Assembly (NCBI RefSeq): GCF_003610255.1
Contig: NZ_RAPS01000001.1
Location: forward strand, 5,166,001-5,230,000
Direction: 5' to 3'
DNA from: Streptomyces sp. TLI_171
GTDB taxonomy: Bacteria > Actinomycetota > Actinomycetes > Streptomycetales > Streptomycetaceae
DNA: 64,000 bases
Part shown: piece after piece, positions 1-8,500 of the stretch
How the letters are laid out: each line of letters starts with the position of its first letter
Numbering within the stretch: the first letter of the stretch is position 1
Notes under the pieces: model-generated
What the model was told of the DNA's origin: nothing
The model's database searches: none
Seen by the model: the letters and a program-made list of their open reading frames with translations, nothing else
Translations under genes and position numbers: made by a program

Positions 1-381
1 CGCGAGCAGCACCAGCGCGCCGCACAGGATCCCGATGGACAGCCACTCCAACTGGCGCAGCCGCAGCCCGAGCAGCTTCACCGAGAGCAGCGCGGTGATC
101 ACCAGGTTGGCGCTGATGATGGTCTGCGACAGGAACAGCGGCAGCAGCCTGGCGGCCAGCGCGCCCAGGCCGAAGCCGATGAAGTCCAGCACCGTACCGA
201 GGATGAACTCCCAGGTGACGGCGGCCTTCGCGGTGGAGGACAGGCTCGGCCCGCCGTGCTCGGTGACGGTGCCGGCGGCGGCCTCCTGCCGGGCCGAGCG
301 GCGGGCGCCGAGGGCTTGCAGCACCGACCCGGTGCCGTAGCAGGCGGACGCCGCGACGGCGGTGACGAGACCGAGGATCAC
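1..381 (-). CDS. EamA/DMT-like integral membrane protein, N-terminal part (runs off window)
   Basis: The first 127 codons of a minus-strand gene are visible; the rest lies beyond base 1. The GTG start at 381 has an AGGAG seven bases upstream. The protein opens with a hydrophobic helix (ILGLVTAVAASACYGTGSVL), then a short polar loop, then further helices (FIGFGLGALAARLLPLF; LVITALLSVKLLGLRLR; LSIGILCGALVLL). Alternating short helices of this kind resemble the drug/metabolite transporter (EamA) fold common in actinomycetes. The substrate is unknown. The call rests on topology only, and full-length family assignment is impossible here. Confidence 0.6.
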   Translation of the reverse strand, partial: MILGLVTAVAASACYGTGSVLQALGARRSARQEAAAGTVTEHGGPSLSSTAKAAVTWEFILGTVLDFIGFGLGALAARLLPLFLSQTIISANLVITALLSVKLLGLRLRQLEWLSIGILCGALVLLA

Positions 382-569
382 CTGGGGGCTCCTGTCGGGG
401 GAGTGGAAGATCGTCACCACTATGCCCGCTCGACGGACCCGCCCGGACCGGCCGGGGCCAACTCCGGCCGGTCGGCGGGGGTCCCGGCGGGCACTCTCGC
501 CCTGGAGTAGGGGTCGGTCTCGGGGTCGGACGGTACCGGGGTAGGGCGTGGGTCCGGCCCGCGGACCGG

Positions 570-575
570 TACGGT
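570..575 (+). promoter_or_regulatory. -10 hexamer TACGGT for the gene at 583, probable leaderless transcript
   Basis: TACGGT ends seven bases before the ATG at 583 and fits the TANNNT form of actinomycete -10 elements. No Shine-Dalgarno sequence precedes the ATG, so transcription probably starts at or next to the start codon. No convincing -35 was found. Confidence 0.4.
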
Positions 576-582
576 CGGGACT

Positions 583-1944
583 ATGAGAACTGTGCTTCGC
601 CGCCCCCGGACCACCGGGCCCGCCGCCGCCCTCGGGGCGGCGCTGCTCGGCCTGCTGATGGTGTTCGGGCTGTCCGCACCCGCTTCGGCCTCCGGCCTGA
701 ACGACGCGGCCGACTCGCTGAAGAAGACCCAGGTGTACGTCGACCCGGCGATGGCCGACCGGTTCTCCAAGGCCCAGGCCGACAAGCTGGCCGAGAAGCT
801 GAAGGACGCGGACAAGCCGATCTTCATCGCGGTGCTGCCGGACAGCCCGGCGTACCCGACCAAGAACCTGTTCAGCGACCTCCGCACCAAGGTCGGCATC
901 GTCGGCGTCTACGGGATCTGGCGCGGCAACCAGTTCGTCGCGCAGTCCGACGCCAAGGCGCTGGCGCCGAAGTCCGCCGACGCCATCGCGGGCGCCGCGT
1001 TCCGCTCCAACTCCGGCGACATCAACGCCACCGTGACCGAGTTCGTCGACTCTGCCGCCAAGCAGACCAAGGGCGACGGCCCCCAGCACAGCACCTCGAT
1101 CGCCTGGATCCTCGTCCCGCTGCTGCTGCTGGTGCTGGCCGGCGCCGGCGCGTTCCTGCTGTTCCGCCGCGCCAGGAAGCGCAAGGAGGACAGGCTCCGC
1201 GCCGAACTCGCCCAGCTGCGCACCGTGGTGGACGAGGACATCACCGCGTTCGGCGAGGAGCTGGACCGGCTCGACTTCAACCCCGGCGCCGCCGACGCGG
1301 ACGACGCCCAGCGCGCCGACTACACGCACGCCCTGGACTCCTACGACCGCGCCAAGCGGACCATGGACGGGGCGAAGCAGCCCGAGGACGTCCGCCCGGT
1401 GACCGAGGCGCTGGAGGACGGGCGGTTCGCGCTGGCCACCCTGGCTGCCCGCCGGGAGGGCCGGCCGCTGCCCGAGCGCCGCGTCCCGTGCTTCTTCGAC
1501 CCGCGGCACGGCCCGTCCGTCGCCGACGTCCAGTGGGCCCCGCAGGGCGGCGCCCCGCGCACCGTCCCGGCCTGCGCCGACGACGCGGCCCGGCTGGCCG
1601 GCGGCCAGGAGCCGGACATCCGCACCGTGCAGACCGAGCACGGCCACCAGCCGTACTGGAACGCCGGCCCGGCCTACAGCCCCTGGGCGGGCGGCTACTT
1701 CGGCGGCGGCATGCTGCCCGGCCTGCTGGTCGGCACCATGCTCGGCTCGATGCTCTCCACCCCGAGCTACGCCTACGGCGGCGACTACGGCCACGACCAC
1801 GACGCCAACGACGGCGCGGACGCCGGCGACTACTCGGGCGGCGACTTCAATTCCTCCGACTTCAACGACTCCGACTTCGGCGGCGGCGGTGACGACTTCG
1901 GTGGCGGCGGCGACTTCGGCGACTTCGGCGGCGGCGACTTCTGA
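583..1944 (+). CDS. Secreted/membrane-anchored protein of unknown function with Gly-Asp-Phe-rich tail
   Basis: 453 residues. It has a signal peptide (Arg-rich start, hydrophobic core about residues 16-33, ASA cleavage region), then an extracellular domain of about 145 residues that resembles the TPM/YgcG-type fold in layout only. A transmembrane helix follows at about residues 175-194 (WILVPLLLLVLAGAGAFLLF), then a basic RRARKRKE stop-transfer segment. Next come a helical cytoplasmic region and a conserved-looking CFFDPRHGP segment. The last ~60 residues are low complexity with repeated GGGDF/DFGGGGDF units ending at the stop. It stands alone between divergent neighbours. I do not recognise a specific function; a membrane-bound scaffold or repair factor is possible but unsupported. 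Confidence 0.75.
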   Translation: MRTVLRRPRTTGPAAALGAALLGLLMVFGLSAPASASGLNDAADSLKKTQVYVDPAMADRFSKAQADKLAEKLKDADKPIFIAVLPDSPAYPTKNLFSDLRTKVGIVGVYGIWRGNQFVAQSDAKALAPKSADAIAGAAFRSNSGDINATVTEFVDSAAKQTKGDGPQHSTSIAWILVPLLLLVLAGAGAFLLFRRARKRKEDRLRAELAQLRTVVDEDITAFGEELDRLDFNPGAADADDAQRADYTHALDSYDRAKRTMDGAKQPEDVRPVTEALEDGRFALATLAARREGRPLPERRVPCFFDPRHGPSVADVQWAPQGGAPRTVPACADDAARLAGGQEPDIRTVQTEHGHQPYWNAGPAYSPWAGGYFGGGMLPGLLVGTMLGSMLSTPSYAYGGDYGHDHDANDGADAGDYSGGDFNSSDFNDSDFGGGGDDFGGGGDFGDFGGGDF

Positions 1945-2092
1945 CACCTGATCACCCCGCGCGGCCCCCGGTCCCTCCCCGGTCCGGGGGCCGCCGGCTG
2001 TTCTCGGACCAGCTGCGCGGTGCTGGTGGCACCGGCAGGAACGGGGCCGGGACCGTCGGTGGCGCGGCCGTGGGGTGCGAGTCGGGCCGTCG

Positions 2093-3346
2093 TCACGTTC
2101 GGACCAGCGGCGCGGTCTCGGGGGAGCGGGTCCCGGCCGGTTCGTGGCGGCCGAGCAGCGTCAGCGCCAGGCCGCAGGACAGCAGCTGCCAGCCCGCGCC
2201 CCAGCCCAGGACCGTCCCCGGGCCGACGGCGTCCGCCAGCGGCCCGGCCAGGGCCAGCCCCACCGGGCCGAACGCGAACGCCCCCAGGGTGCCGTACGCG
2301 CTGACCCGGCCCAGCGCTTCGGGCGGAACGTGACGCTGGGTCAGGGTGGCGAAGAGGGCGCCGCAGACGATCGAGGTCACGCCCGCCCCCGCGGCCGCCA
2401 CCGCCACCGCGGGCAGCGGCCATCCCAGCGCCAGCGCCCCCGAGGGCAGCGCCCAGCCCGCGGTCACCGCCACCGCGGTGCGCAGCGGTCGAGCCGGCCG
2501 GCGACCGAGCAGCAGCGTCCCGCCGAGCACCGCGCCGGCTCCGTACGCTCCCATCACCAGGCCCCAGCCGCGCGCCCCGCCCAGCCGCTCGTGGGCCAGC
2601 AGCGGGCCGAGCACCAGGAACGGCGCCCAGACCAGCAGGTTGAACAGGCAGGCCTGCGCGGCGCTCACCCACAGCCACCGCCGGGAGCCGAACTCGCCCC
2701 AGCCCGCCCGCAGTTCCGCCATCAGCCCCGGCCGGTCCCCGGTCGCACGCGCCGCGCCGGGCAGGCGCAGCAGCGCCAGCGCCGCGAAGCCCGCGGCGTA
2801 CGAGGCGGCGTCCACCAGCAGTACCCAGCCGGGACCGGCGACGGCGGTGAGCAGCCCGGCGAGGGCCGGGCCGGCCACCGGGACGCCGTTCCGGACGATG
2901 CCCAGCAGCGCGTTGGCGTCGGCGAGTTCACCGGGCGGGACGAGCCGGGGCAGCAGGGCGTCCAGCCCGGGCAGGAACACCGCCTCGGCCAGGCCCCAGA
3001 GCACCATCAGCGCGGCCAGTGCCCAGACCCGGGCCTGTCCGGCGAACAGCAGCGCGGCCATCGCGGCCTGGGTCAGGCAGCGCAGCCCGTCCGAGCCGAG
3101 CATCACCCGCCGCGCCCCCAGCCGGTCGGCGGCGGCCCCGCCGAGCACCAGCAGCAGCACGATCGGCACGATCCGTGCCGCCAGCACCACGCCGAGCCCG
3201 GAACCGCCGCCACCGCCGTCCAGCACCGCGAAGGCCACCGCCACCGAGGCCATCGAGGATCCGAACAGCGAGACGGCGTAGCCCGTGAAGAAGCGGCGGA
3301 ACTCCCGCCCGTGCAGGACGGCGAGCCGCCGCGAGGTCAGCTTCAT
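2093..3346 (-). CDS. MFS transporter (enterobactin exporter/EntS-like family)
   Basis: 417 residues with about 12 hydrophobic helices and the major-facilitator A-motif region near GGAAADRLGARRVML. Putative drug or metabolite exporter in the inner membrane, resembling the large actinomycete MFS group of the EntS/MFS_3 type. The frame is open to an ATG at 3433, but the extra 29 residues are charged and atypical, so the ATG at 3346 (MKLTSRRLAVLHGREF) just before helix 1 is preferred. Neither start has a clear ribosome binding site. A consensus -35 (TTGACA, minus strand 3420-3415) lies between the two. It is divergent from the recombinase-like gene at 3516 with repeated operator-like sequences between them, suggesting shared control. 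Confidence 0.8.
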   Translation of the reverse strand: MKLTSRRLAVLHGREFRRFFTGYAVSLFGSSMASVAVAFAVLDGGGGGSGLGVVLAARIVPIVLLLVLGGAAADRLGARRVMLGSDGLRCLTQAAMAALLFAGQARVWALAALMVLWGLAEAVFLPGLDALLPRLVPPGELADANALLGIVRNGVPVAGPALAGLLTAVAGPGWVLLVDAASYAAGFAALALLRLPGAARATGDRPGLMAELRAGWGEFGSRRWLWVSAAQACLFNLLVWAPFLVLGPLLAHERLGGARGWGLVMGAYGAGAVLGGTLLLGRRPARPLRTAVAVTAGWALPSGALALGWPLPAVAVAAAGAGVTSIVCGALFATLTQRHVPPEALGRVSAYGTLGAFAFGPVGLALAGPLADAVGPGTVLGWGAGWQLLSCGLALTLLGRHEPAGTRSPETAPLVRT

Positions 3347-3441
3347 GACCGGCAGGTTGCCCCGCCGCCGGGCCTCCCGGCAAGGCTTTCCGCCGAAATA
3401 CTTGAGCGTTGAGGTGTCAAGGTTATCGGCCATCGGATCGG

Positions 3442-3513
3442 CCGCAGTAAATAGCCGATTTACCGCAGTGGGAGCCGTATTGACGCCTTCTCGGCGACCG
3501 CGATTTACTGCGG
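3442..3513. promoter_or_regulatory. Three copies of a GC(A/G)GTAAAT-type half-site between divergent genes
   Basis: GCAGTAAAT (3444-3452) and ATTTACCGC (3458-3466) form an inverted repeat with a 5-bp spacer. A third half-site, ATTTACTGCGG (3503-3513), is the exact reverse complement of CCGCAGTAAAT at 3442-3452. This AT-rich cluster is conspicuous in very GC-rich DNA and lies exactly between the MFS gene and the recombinase-like gene, as expected for an operator. Confidence 0.5.
3480..3509 (+). promoter_or_regulatory. Promoter TTGACG-N18-TTTACT for the recombinase-like gene
   Basis: TTGACG (3480-3485) and TTTACT (3504-3509) are spaced 18 bp apart, and the -10 ends six bases before the ATG at 3516, implying a leaderless mRNA. 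The -10 overlaps the third operator half-site, so a bound regulator would block it. Confidence 0.5.
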
Positions 3514-3515
3514 AT

Positions 3516-4313
3516 ATGACACCTGTGGAGTTCGCCGTCGCGGCCGAGCGCTACCTGGCGGCCGCCCCGCTCGCGGAGGGCTCCCGCCGGGTCTACCGGA
3601 TCGCCCTGCACACCTGGGCCTGGCTGCTGGTCGGCCGCACCCCGCCGAGCGGGGCCGAGCGGCGGCGGGCCGCCCCGCCGGTGCTGCCGCTCGCCGTCCT
3701 GGACGGGCCGGACGCCTCCCGGCGGGTGGCGGAGGCCTTCGCAGCCCGCGCCGGCACGGTCGGTGCGCGGACCGCCAACCGCGAGCTGTCCGCACTGCGG
3801 GCCGCCCTTCGCTGGTGGTGCGCCCGGGGCTGGCTGGCCGCCGACCCGGCCGAGGGGCTGCGCCCGCTGCCCGCAGCGCCGGCGACCGGACTGACGGAGG
3901 CCCAGGTGCGCGCCGTGCTGGCGCTCCGGGCGCCGCTGCGCGAGAAGGTGCTGTGGCACCTGGTGCGCGAGACGGGCGCCCCGATCGAACGCCTGCTGGC
4001 GCTGGACGTCGACCGGCTCGACCTGGCGAACCGGCAGGCCCGCACCGGCGGCGGCGAGCGCCCGCTGCGCTGGCGCGGGGGCAGTGCCCGGCTGCTGCCG
4101 CTGCTGGTGGCCGGGCGCAGCGCCGGTCCGCTGTTCCTCACCGGTCGCCGCGCCCCGGCCGGCACGCCGCCGTCCGACCGCTGCCCGCTCACCGGCCGGG
4201 GCCGGCTCTCCTACCGGCGGGCGGCCGAGCTGTTCACCGCCGCCACCGCGCCGCTGGACCCGGACGGCCGCGGGTGGACGCTGCACGCGCTGGCCGAGCC
4301 GGGGTCGAGGTGA
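3516..4313 (+). CDS. Degenerate tyrosine recombinase-like protein, catalytic residues lost
   Basis: 265 residues. The N-terminal half looks like a SAM-like core-binding domain (VEFAVAAERYLAAAPLAEGS; TANRELSALRAALRWW). The second half resembles the catalytic domain of actinomycete phage-type integrases, with LALDVDRLDLANRQA and YRRAAELF segments. The usual first catalytic Arg position reads Pro (ETGAPIERLLALD where relatives have ETAARxEEVLALD). The HxLRH box appears deleted (WTLHALAEPGSR then stop), and there is no C-terminal Tyr nucleophile. It is therefore probably not an active recombinase; it may be a DNA-binding remnant or a regulator. The ATG at 3516 is chosen because a good promoter ends just before it. 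No attachment sites were seen. Confidence 0.65.
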   Translation: MTPVEFAVAAERYLAAAPLAEGSRRVYRIALHTWAWLLVGRTPPSGAERRRAAPPVLPLAVLDGPDASRRVAEAFAARAGTVGARTANRELSALRAALRWWCARGWLAADPAEGLRPLPAAPATGLTEAQVRAVLALRAPLREKVLWHLVRETGAPIERLLALDVDRLDLANRQARTGGGERPLRWRGGSARLLPLLVAGRSAGPLFLTGRRAPAGTPPSDRCPLTGRGRLSYRRAAELFTAATAPLDPDGRGWTLHALAEPGSR

Positions 4314-4424
4314 CGCCCGGCCGGCGGGCCGGTCCGCGCCGATGAGGTGAAGCCGGGCGGCGCGGTGCGGAGGGTCGGTGGAAGGGGCGTGAAGTGCGTT
4401 CCGTGCGCCCCCGATCTGCCCGAC

Positions 4425-4430
4425 TATGGT
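4425..4430 (+). promoter_or_regulatory. -10 hexamer TATGGT for acyP, probable leaderless transcript
   Basis: TATGGT ends six bases before the acyP ATG at 4437, with no Shine-Dalgarno sequence in between. The -35 is not recognisable. Confidence 0.45.
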
Positions 4431-4436
4431 CAACGC

Positions 4437-4730
4437 ATGCAAGGTCACGACAGCCACCGTTCGGTCCGCGCCACCATCTGGGTGCGCGGGCGCGTCCAGC
4501 AGGTGGGGTTCCGCTGGTGGACCAGGGCCAGGGCTCTGGAGATCGGGCTGACGGGATACACGAGCAACCTCGGGGACGGCCGCGTCCAGGTCGTCGCCGA
4601 GGGATCGCGAGCGGACTGCGAGCGGCTGCTCGCCGCGCTGCGCGGACCCGGAACGCCAGGTCAGGTCAGTGGGGTCACCGAGATCTGGACCGCCGTGGGC
4701 CGCGGGTACCAGGGCTTCGCGATCAGATGA
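4437..4730 (+). CDS. acyP: Acylphosphatase
   Basis: 97 residues, the normal family length (about 90-100). It hydrolyses carboxyl-phosphate bonds such as those in acyl phosphates, in the cytoplasm. Family signatures are present: the phosphate-binding loop GRVQQVGFRWW with its catalytic Arg, and the second motif GYTSNLGDGRVQVVAEG with the catalytic Asn. The ATG at 4437 is chosen over an upstream in-frame start because the -10 TATGGT lies just before it and the shorter form begins with the usual short polar lead. It sits upstream of the smc region, matching the actinomycete order acyP ... smc. Confidence 0.92.
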   Translation: MQGHDSHRSVRATIWVRGRVQQVGFRWWTRARALEIGLTGYTSNLGDGRVQVVAEGSRADCERLLAALRGPGTPGQVSGVTEIWTAVGRGYQGFAIR

Positions 4731-5121
4731 GCACACCGCGGTTGCCGGTCGGAGGAGAGCCGCCGGCAACTGCCGGTGTCATGCGGTTGCCTTTGGGGCA
4801 GACTCGTGGTTGACTCCGCAACGTAGTGATCCACTGTCCCGACCGATGGCGTGTCCGTTCCGCCATGCCGGTGACAGGGTCGCGGTAGCGTGCGGTGATC
4901 GTGTTGACCCGTACGGTCTTTGGTGAGACGCTGGAAACCCGCGTACAGGTCTGCGTTTACCGGCGGGGCAATGCCGTGTGGGTGCGTCGTGAGGACGCTC
5001 TCAGCTGCGGCTGCCCTCGTAGTGCCCAGCCAGCACGTCCGGCGCGCAGGCGCGTACGCATCCCTTCCCCCAGACCCACACCGTACACGGTTCGGTCACT
5101 CAGCGTGGAGGACCATACATC
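4731..5121. other. Gene-free interval between acyP and the small coiled-coil gene
   Basis: 391 bp without a convincing gene. It starts with a hairpin (4741-4770) that could terminate acyP. Two TTGAC-type -35-like hexamers (4810, 4904) are present, but neither has a good -10 at 16-18 bp. A GGAGG at 5106-5110 serves the next gene. A 119-codon open frame here (4895-5254) has no family resemblance. Confidence 0.5.
4741..4770 (+). terminator. Hairpin downstream of acyP
   Basis: GTTGCCGG (4741-4748) pairs with CCGGCAAC (4763-4770) across a 14-nt loop. There is no T-tract, so it is a weak terminator candidate. Confidence 0.35.
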
Positions 5122-5325
5122 ATGGCAAAGGCGCTTCTCGGGTACGTCGGCGGCCCCGACCCGCGAATGCTCTCCGAGATGCGACGGCTGCAGGCGCGCG
5201 TCCAGGACCTGGAGAACGAGCTCAGCAAGCTCCAGGCCGAGAACGATGCCCTGACCGCTGTCGCTGACGAGCACTCGCTGCTCAGCAGCATCGATCTGGA
5301 CCAGCGCGAGCCGGCCCTGACCTGA
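5122..5325 (+). CDS. Small conserved actinobacterial coiled-coil protein
   Basis: 67 residues with a GGAGG 11 bases before the ATG. After a short MAKALLGYVGG lead, residues about 16-47 form a heptad-patterned coiled coil (RMLSEMRRLQARVQDLENEL then SKLQAENDALTAV). It is a small acidic, probably cytoplasmic protein. Small proteins like this lie just upstream of smc in streptomycetes; function unknown. A self-contained terminator follows at 5412-5438, so it is probably monocistronic. Confidence 0.75.
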   Translation: MAKALLGYVGGPDPRMLSEMRRLQARVQDLENELSKLQAENDALTAVADEHSLLSSIDLDQREPALT

Positions 5326-5411
5326 CCGTCGCTCGCGGCCTCCGCACCTGAGGCCTCCACGAACGACGCCGTGATGCACTGAGCTTCCCCGACGAGGGGA
5401 TGGCAGCCTGC

Positions 5412-5438
5412 AAGGGACGTCCGGGACGGACGTCCCTT
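5412..5438 (+). terminator. Terminator after the small coiled-coil gene
   Basis: An 11-bp stem, AAGGGACGTCC (5412-5422) with GGACGTCCCTT (5428-5438), and a 5-nt loop. Confidence 0.6.
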
Positions 5439-5578
5439 CGTCGTGTTCGAGACGTTCTTCTGCCGTAAGGTGCCCCGCCCCCGGCGTGGTCAAACCGCGA
5501 CCTGAGGGCTGCCCGGAGGCTCGGCCGGATACAGTCGCCGAGCGGCACCGGACAGCGCGAGGCGAGGAGGCGGGCGGG

Positions 5579-8500
5579 GTGCACCTGAAGAGCCTGACCC
5601 TGCGCGGGTTCAAGTCCTTCGCCTCGGCGACCACGCTGCGCTTCGAGCCCGGCATCACCTGCGTGGTCGGCCCGAACGGCTCCGGCAAGTCCAACGTCGT
5701 CGACGCGCTGTCCTGGGTGATGGGCGAGCAGGGCGCCAAGTCGCTGCGCGGCGGCAAGATGGAGGACGTCATCTTCGCCGGCACCAGCGGGCGCCCCCCG
5801 CTCGGCCGCGCCGAAGTCAGCCTCACCATCGACAACACCGACGGCGCCCTGCCGATCGACTACTCCGAGGTCACCATCACGCGGACGATGTTCCGCAACG
5901 GCGGCAGCGAGTACGCGCTGAACGGCACCGTCTGCCGGCTGCTCGACATCCAGGAACTGCTCTCCGACTCCGGCATCGGCCGCGAGATGCACGTCATCGT
6001 CGGCCAGGGCCAACTGGACTCCGTGCTGCACGCCGACCCGATGGGGCGGCGGGCCTTCATCGAGGAGGCAGCCGGCGTCCTCAAGCACCGCAAGCGCAAG
6101 GAGAAGGCGCTGCGGAAACTCGACGCGATGCAGGCCAACCTCAACCGGGTCCAGGACCTGGTCTCCGAACTGCGCCGCCAGCTCGGCCCGTTGGGTCGGC
6201 AGGCGAAGATCGCCCGGCGGGCCGCCGGGATCCAGGCCGAACTGCGCGACTCCCGGCTGCGCCTGCTCGCCGACGACCTGCTCACCCTGCGCCGGGCCGT
6301 CGAGGCGGAGGTCGCCGACGAACTCGCGCTGAAACTGCGCCGCACCACCGTCGAACAGGAACTCGCCGCCGCGATCCAGCGCGAAGCCGTCCTGGAGGCC
6401 CAGGTCGAACAGCTCGGGCCCGCCCTGGAGGCCGCCCGGCAGACCTGGTACCGGCTCTCCTCGCTCGCCGAGCGCACCCGCGGCACCATCGGACTCGCCG
6501 AAGCCAGGGTCCGCGCCGCCGCCACCGCCGGGCAGCTGGAGGAACGGCGCGGCCGCGACCCGGAGGACCTGGAACGAGAGGCCGCCCGGGTCCGCGAGGA
6601 GGAAGCCGCCCTCGAAGAGGCCCTGGAGCAGGCGCAGTACGCGCTCGCGGAGGCCGTCGAGGAACGCGCCGACCTCGAACGCGCGCTCGCCGCCGAGGAG
6701 CTGCGACTCAAGGCGGCCGCCCGGGCGATCGCCGACCGGCGCGAGGGGCTTGCCCGACTGCAGGGCCAGGCCGCCGCCGCCCGCTCCCGCGCCACCGCCG
6801 CCGAGGCCGAGATCGAACGGCTCGCCACCGCCCGCGACGAAGCCCTGCTGCGCGCCGAGTCCGCCCAGGCCGAGTACGAGCAACTCCGCGAGCACAGCGA
6901 GGAGTCCGCCGCCGGTGACGAGGAACTCGACGGCCGCCACGAACGGGCCCGGGAGGCGCTGAAGGACGCCGAACGCGCGGTGTCCGCCGCCCGCGAGGCG
7001 CTCACCGCCGCCGAGAAGGAACGCGCCGCGCTCACCGCCCGGCACGACGCCCTGGCCCTCGGCCTGCGTCGCAAGGACGGCAGCGGCGCCCTGCTCGGAC
7101 GCCCCGGCGTGCTCGGCCCCGCGGCCGAACTCCTGCTGGTGGAACCCGGGTTCGAGCTGGCCGTGGCCGCCGGGCTGGGCGCCGCGGCCGAGGCCGTCAC
7201 GGTCTCCGGCACGGCCGCCGCCGCGGCGGCGCTGGCCTGGCTGCGCGCGGAGGACGGCGGGCGGGCCGCGCTGCTGATCGCGGACGGCACGGCGGCCGTC
7301 GACCCGTCGGCGCTGCCCGTGGGCGCGCGCTGGGCGGGGGCGCTGGTCGGCGGCCCGGCCGAGGTCGCCGCCGCCGCCCGGCGGCTGCTGGAACGCACCG
7401 CGGTGGTCGAGGACCTGGACGCCGCCCAGCGGTTGATCGCCGCCGAGCCGCGGTGGACGGCCGTCACCCGGGACGGCGACCTGCTCTCCGCCGCGCTCGC
7501 GCACGGCGGCTCGGCCGGCGCGCCCAGCCCGTTGGAGACCCAGGCCGCGGTCACCGAGGCCGCCCGCGGCATCGCGGAACTCGACGTCCGCTGCGCGCAG
7601 TTGACCGAAGATCTGGCCGCCGCCCGCGACTGGCGCAGCGAACTGGCCGCGGAGGTCGAACAGTTGGCGGTCCTGCGCCGGCAGGGCGAGAAGCAGCGCG
7701 CCGAACTCGCCGGTGCGCTCGGACGGTCCGGCGGCGCCGCCCGGGCCGCCGCCGGCGAGGCCGAACGCACCGCCACCGCCGCCGCCAAGGCCGAGAGCGG
7801 CCTCGCCGAGGCCCGCGCCGCCGCCGAGGAACTCGCCGAACGCCTCGCCGTCGCCGAGGAGTCGGCCGACAGCGGCGAGGACGAGCCCGACCCCGCCGAA
7901 CGCGACCGGCTCAACACCGCCTCCGCCGCTGCCCGGCAGACCGAGATGGAGTCCCGGCTGGCCGTCCGCACCCACGAGGAGCGGGTCCGCGGACTCGCGG
8001 GCCGCGCCGACCAGTTGGACCGCGCCGCCCGCGCCGAGCGGGAGGCCAGGGCGCGCGCCGCCGAACGCCGCGCCCGCGCCCGCCGCGAGTCCGCCGTCGC
8101 CACCGCCGTCGCCGCCGGCGCCCGGCAGCTGCTCGGCCGGATCGAGGAGACCCTCGCCGCCGCCGAGACCGACCGGGCCGCCGTCGAAGCCGACCGCGCC
8201 GCCCGCGAGGGCGAACTGCGGCAGTTCCGCGAACACGGCCGCGAACTCAAGGCCGAACTCGACCGGCTGGTCGACGCCGGCCACCGGGACGAGGTGCTGC
8301 GGGCGGAGAAGAAGCTGCGGATCGAGCAACTGGAGTCAAAGGCGCTGGAGGAGTTCGGCATCGAGGGCGGCGACCTGCTCGGCGGCTACGGCCCCGACCG
8401 GCCGGTCCCCGCCCCGCCGCCCGAGGACGGCGCGGAGCCCGGCGAACCCCGCCCCTACGTCCGCGCCGAGGTGGAGAAGCGGCTCAAGGCCGCCGAACGC

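Noticed and set aside
3285..3515. Longer start for the recombinase-like gene
   Set aside because: The extra 77 residues are Arg/Ser-rich and the promoter TTGACG-N18-TTTACT lies inside them, immediately before the ATG at 3516.
3516..4313. Functional integrase marking an integrated element
   Set aside because: Catalytic residues are missing, there is no excisionase, no tRNA and no flanking direct repeats were seen.
4895..5254. 119-codon ORF upstream of the small coiled-coil gene
   Set aside because: Runs into the next gene in another frame, Arg/Ser/Pro-rich, no family features.
5282..8329. 1015-codon minus-strand open frame opposite smc
   Set aside because: Gly/Ala/Gln-rich shadow of the smc coiled coil; no domain, no ribosome binding site.
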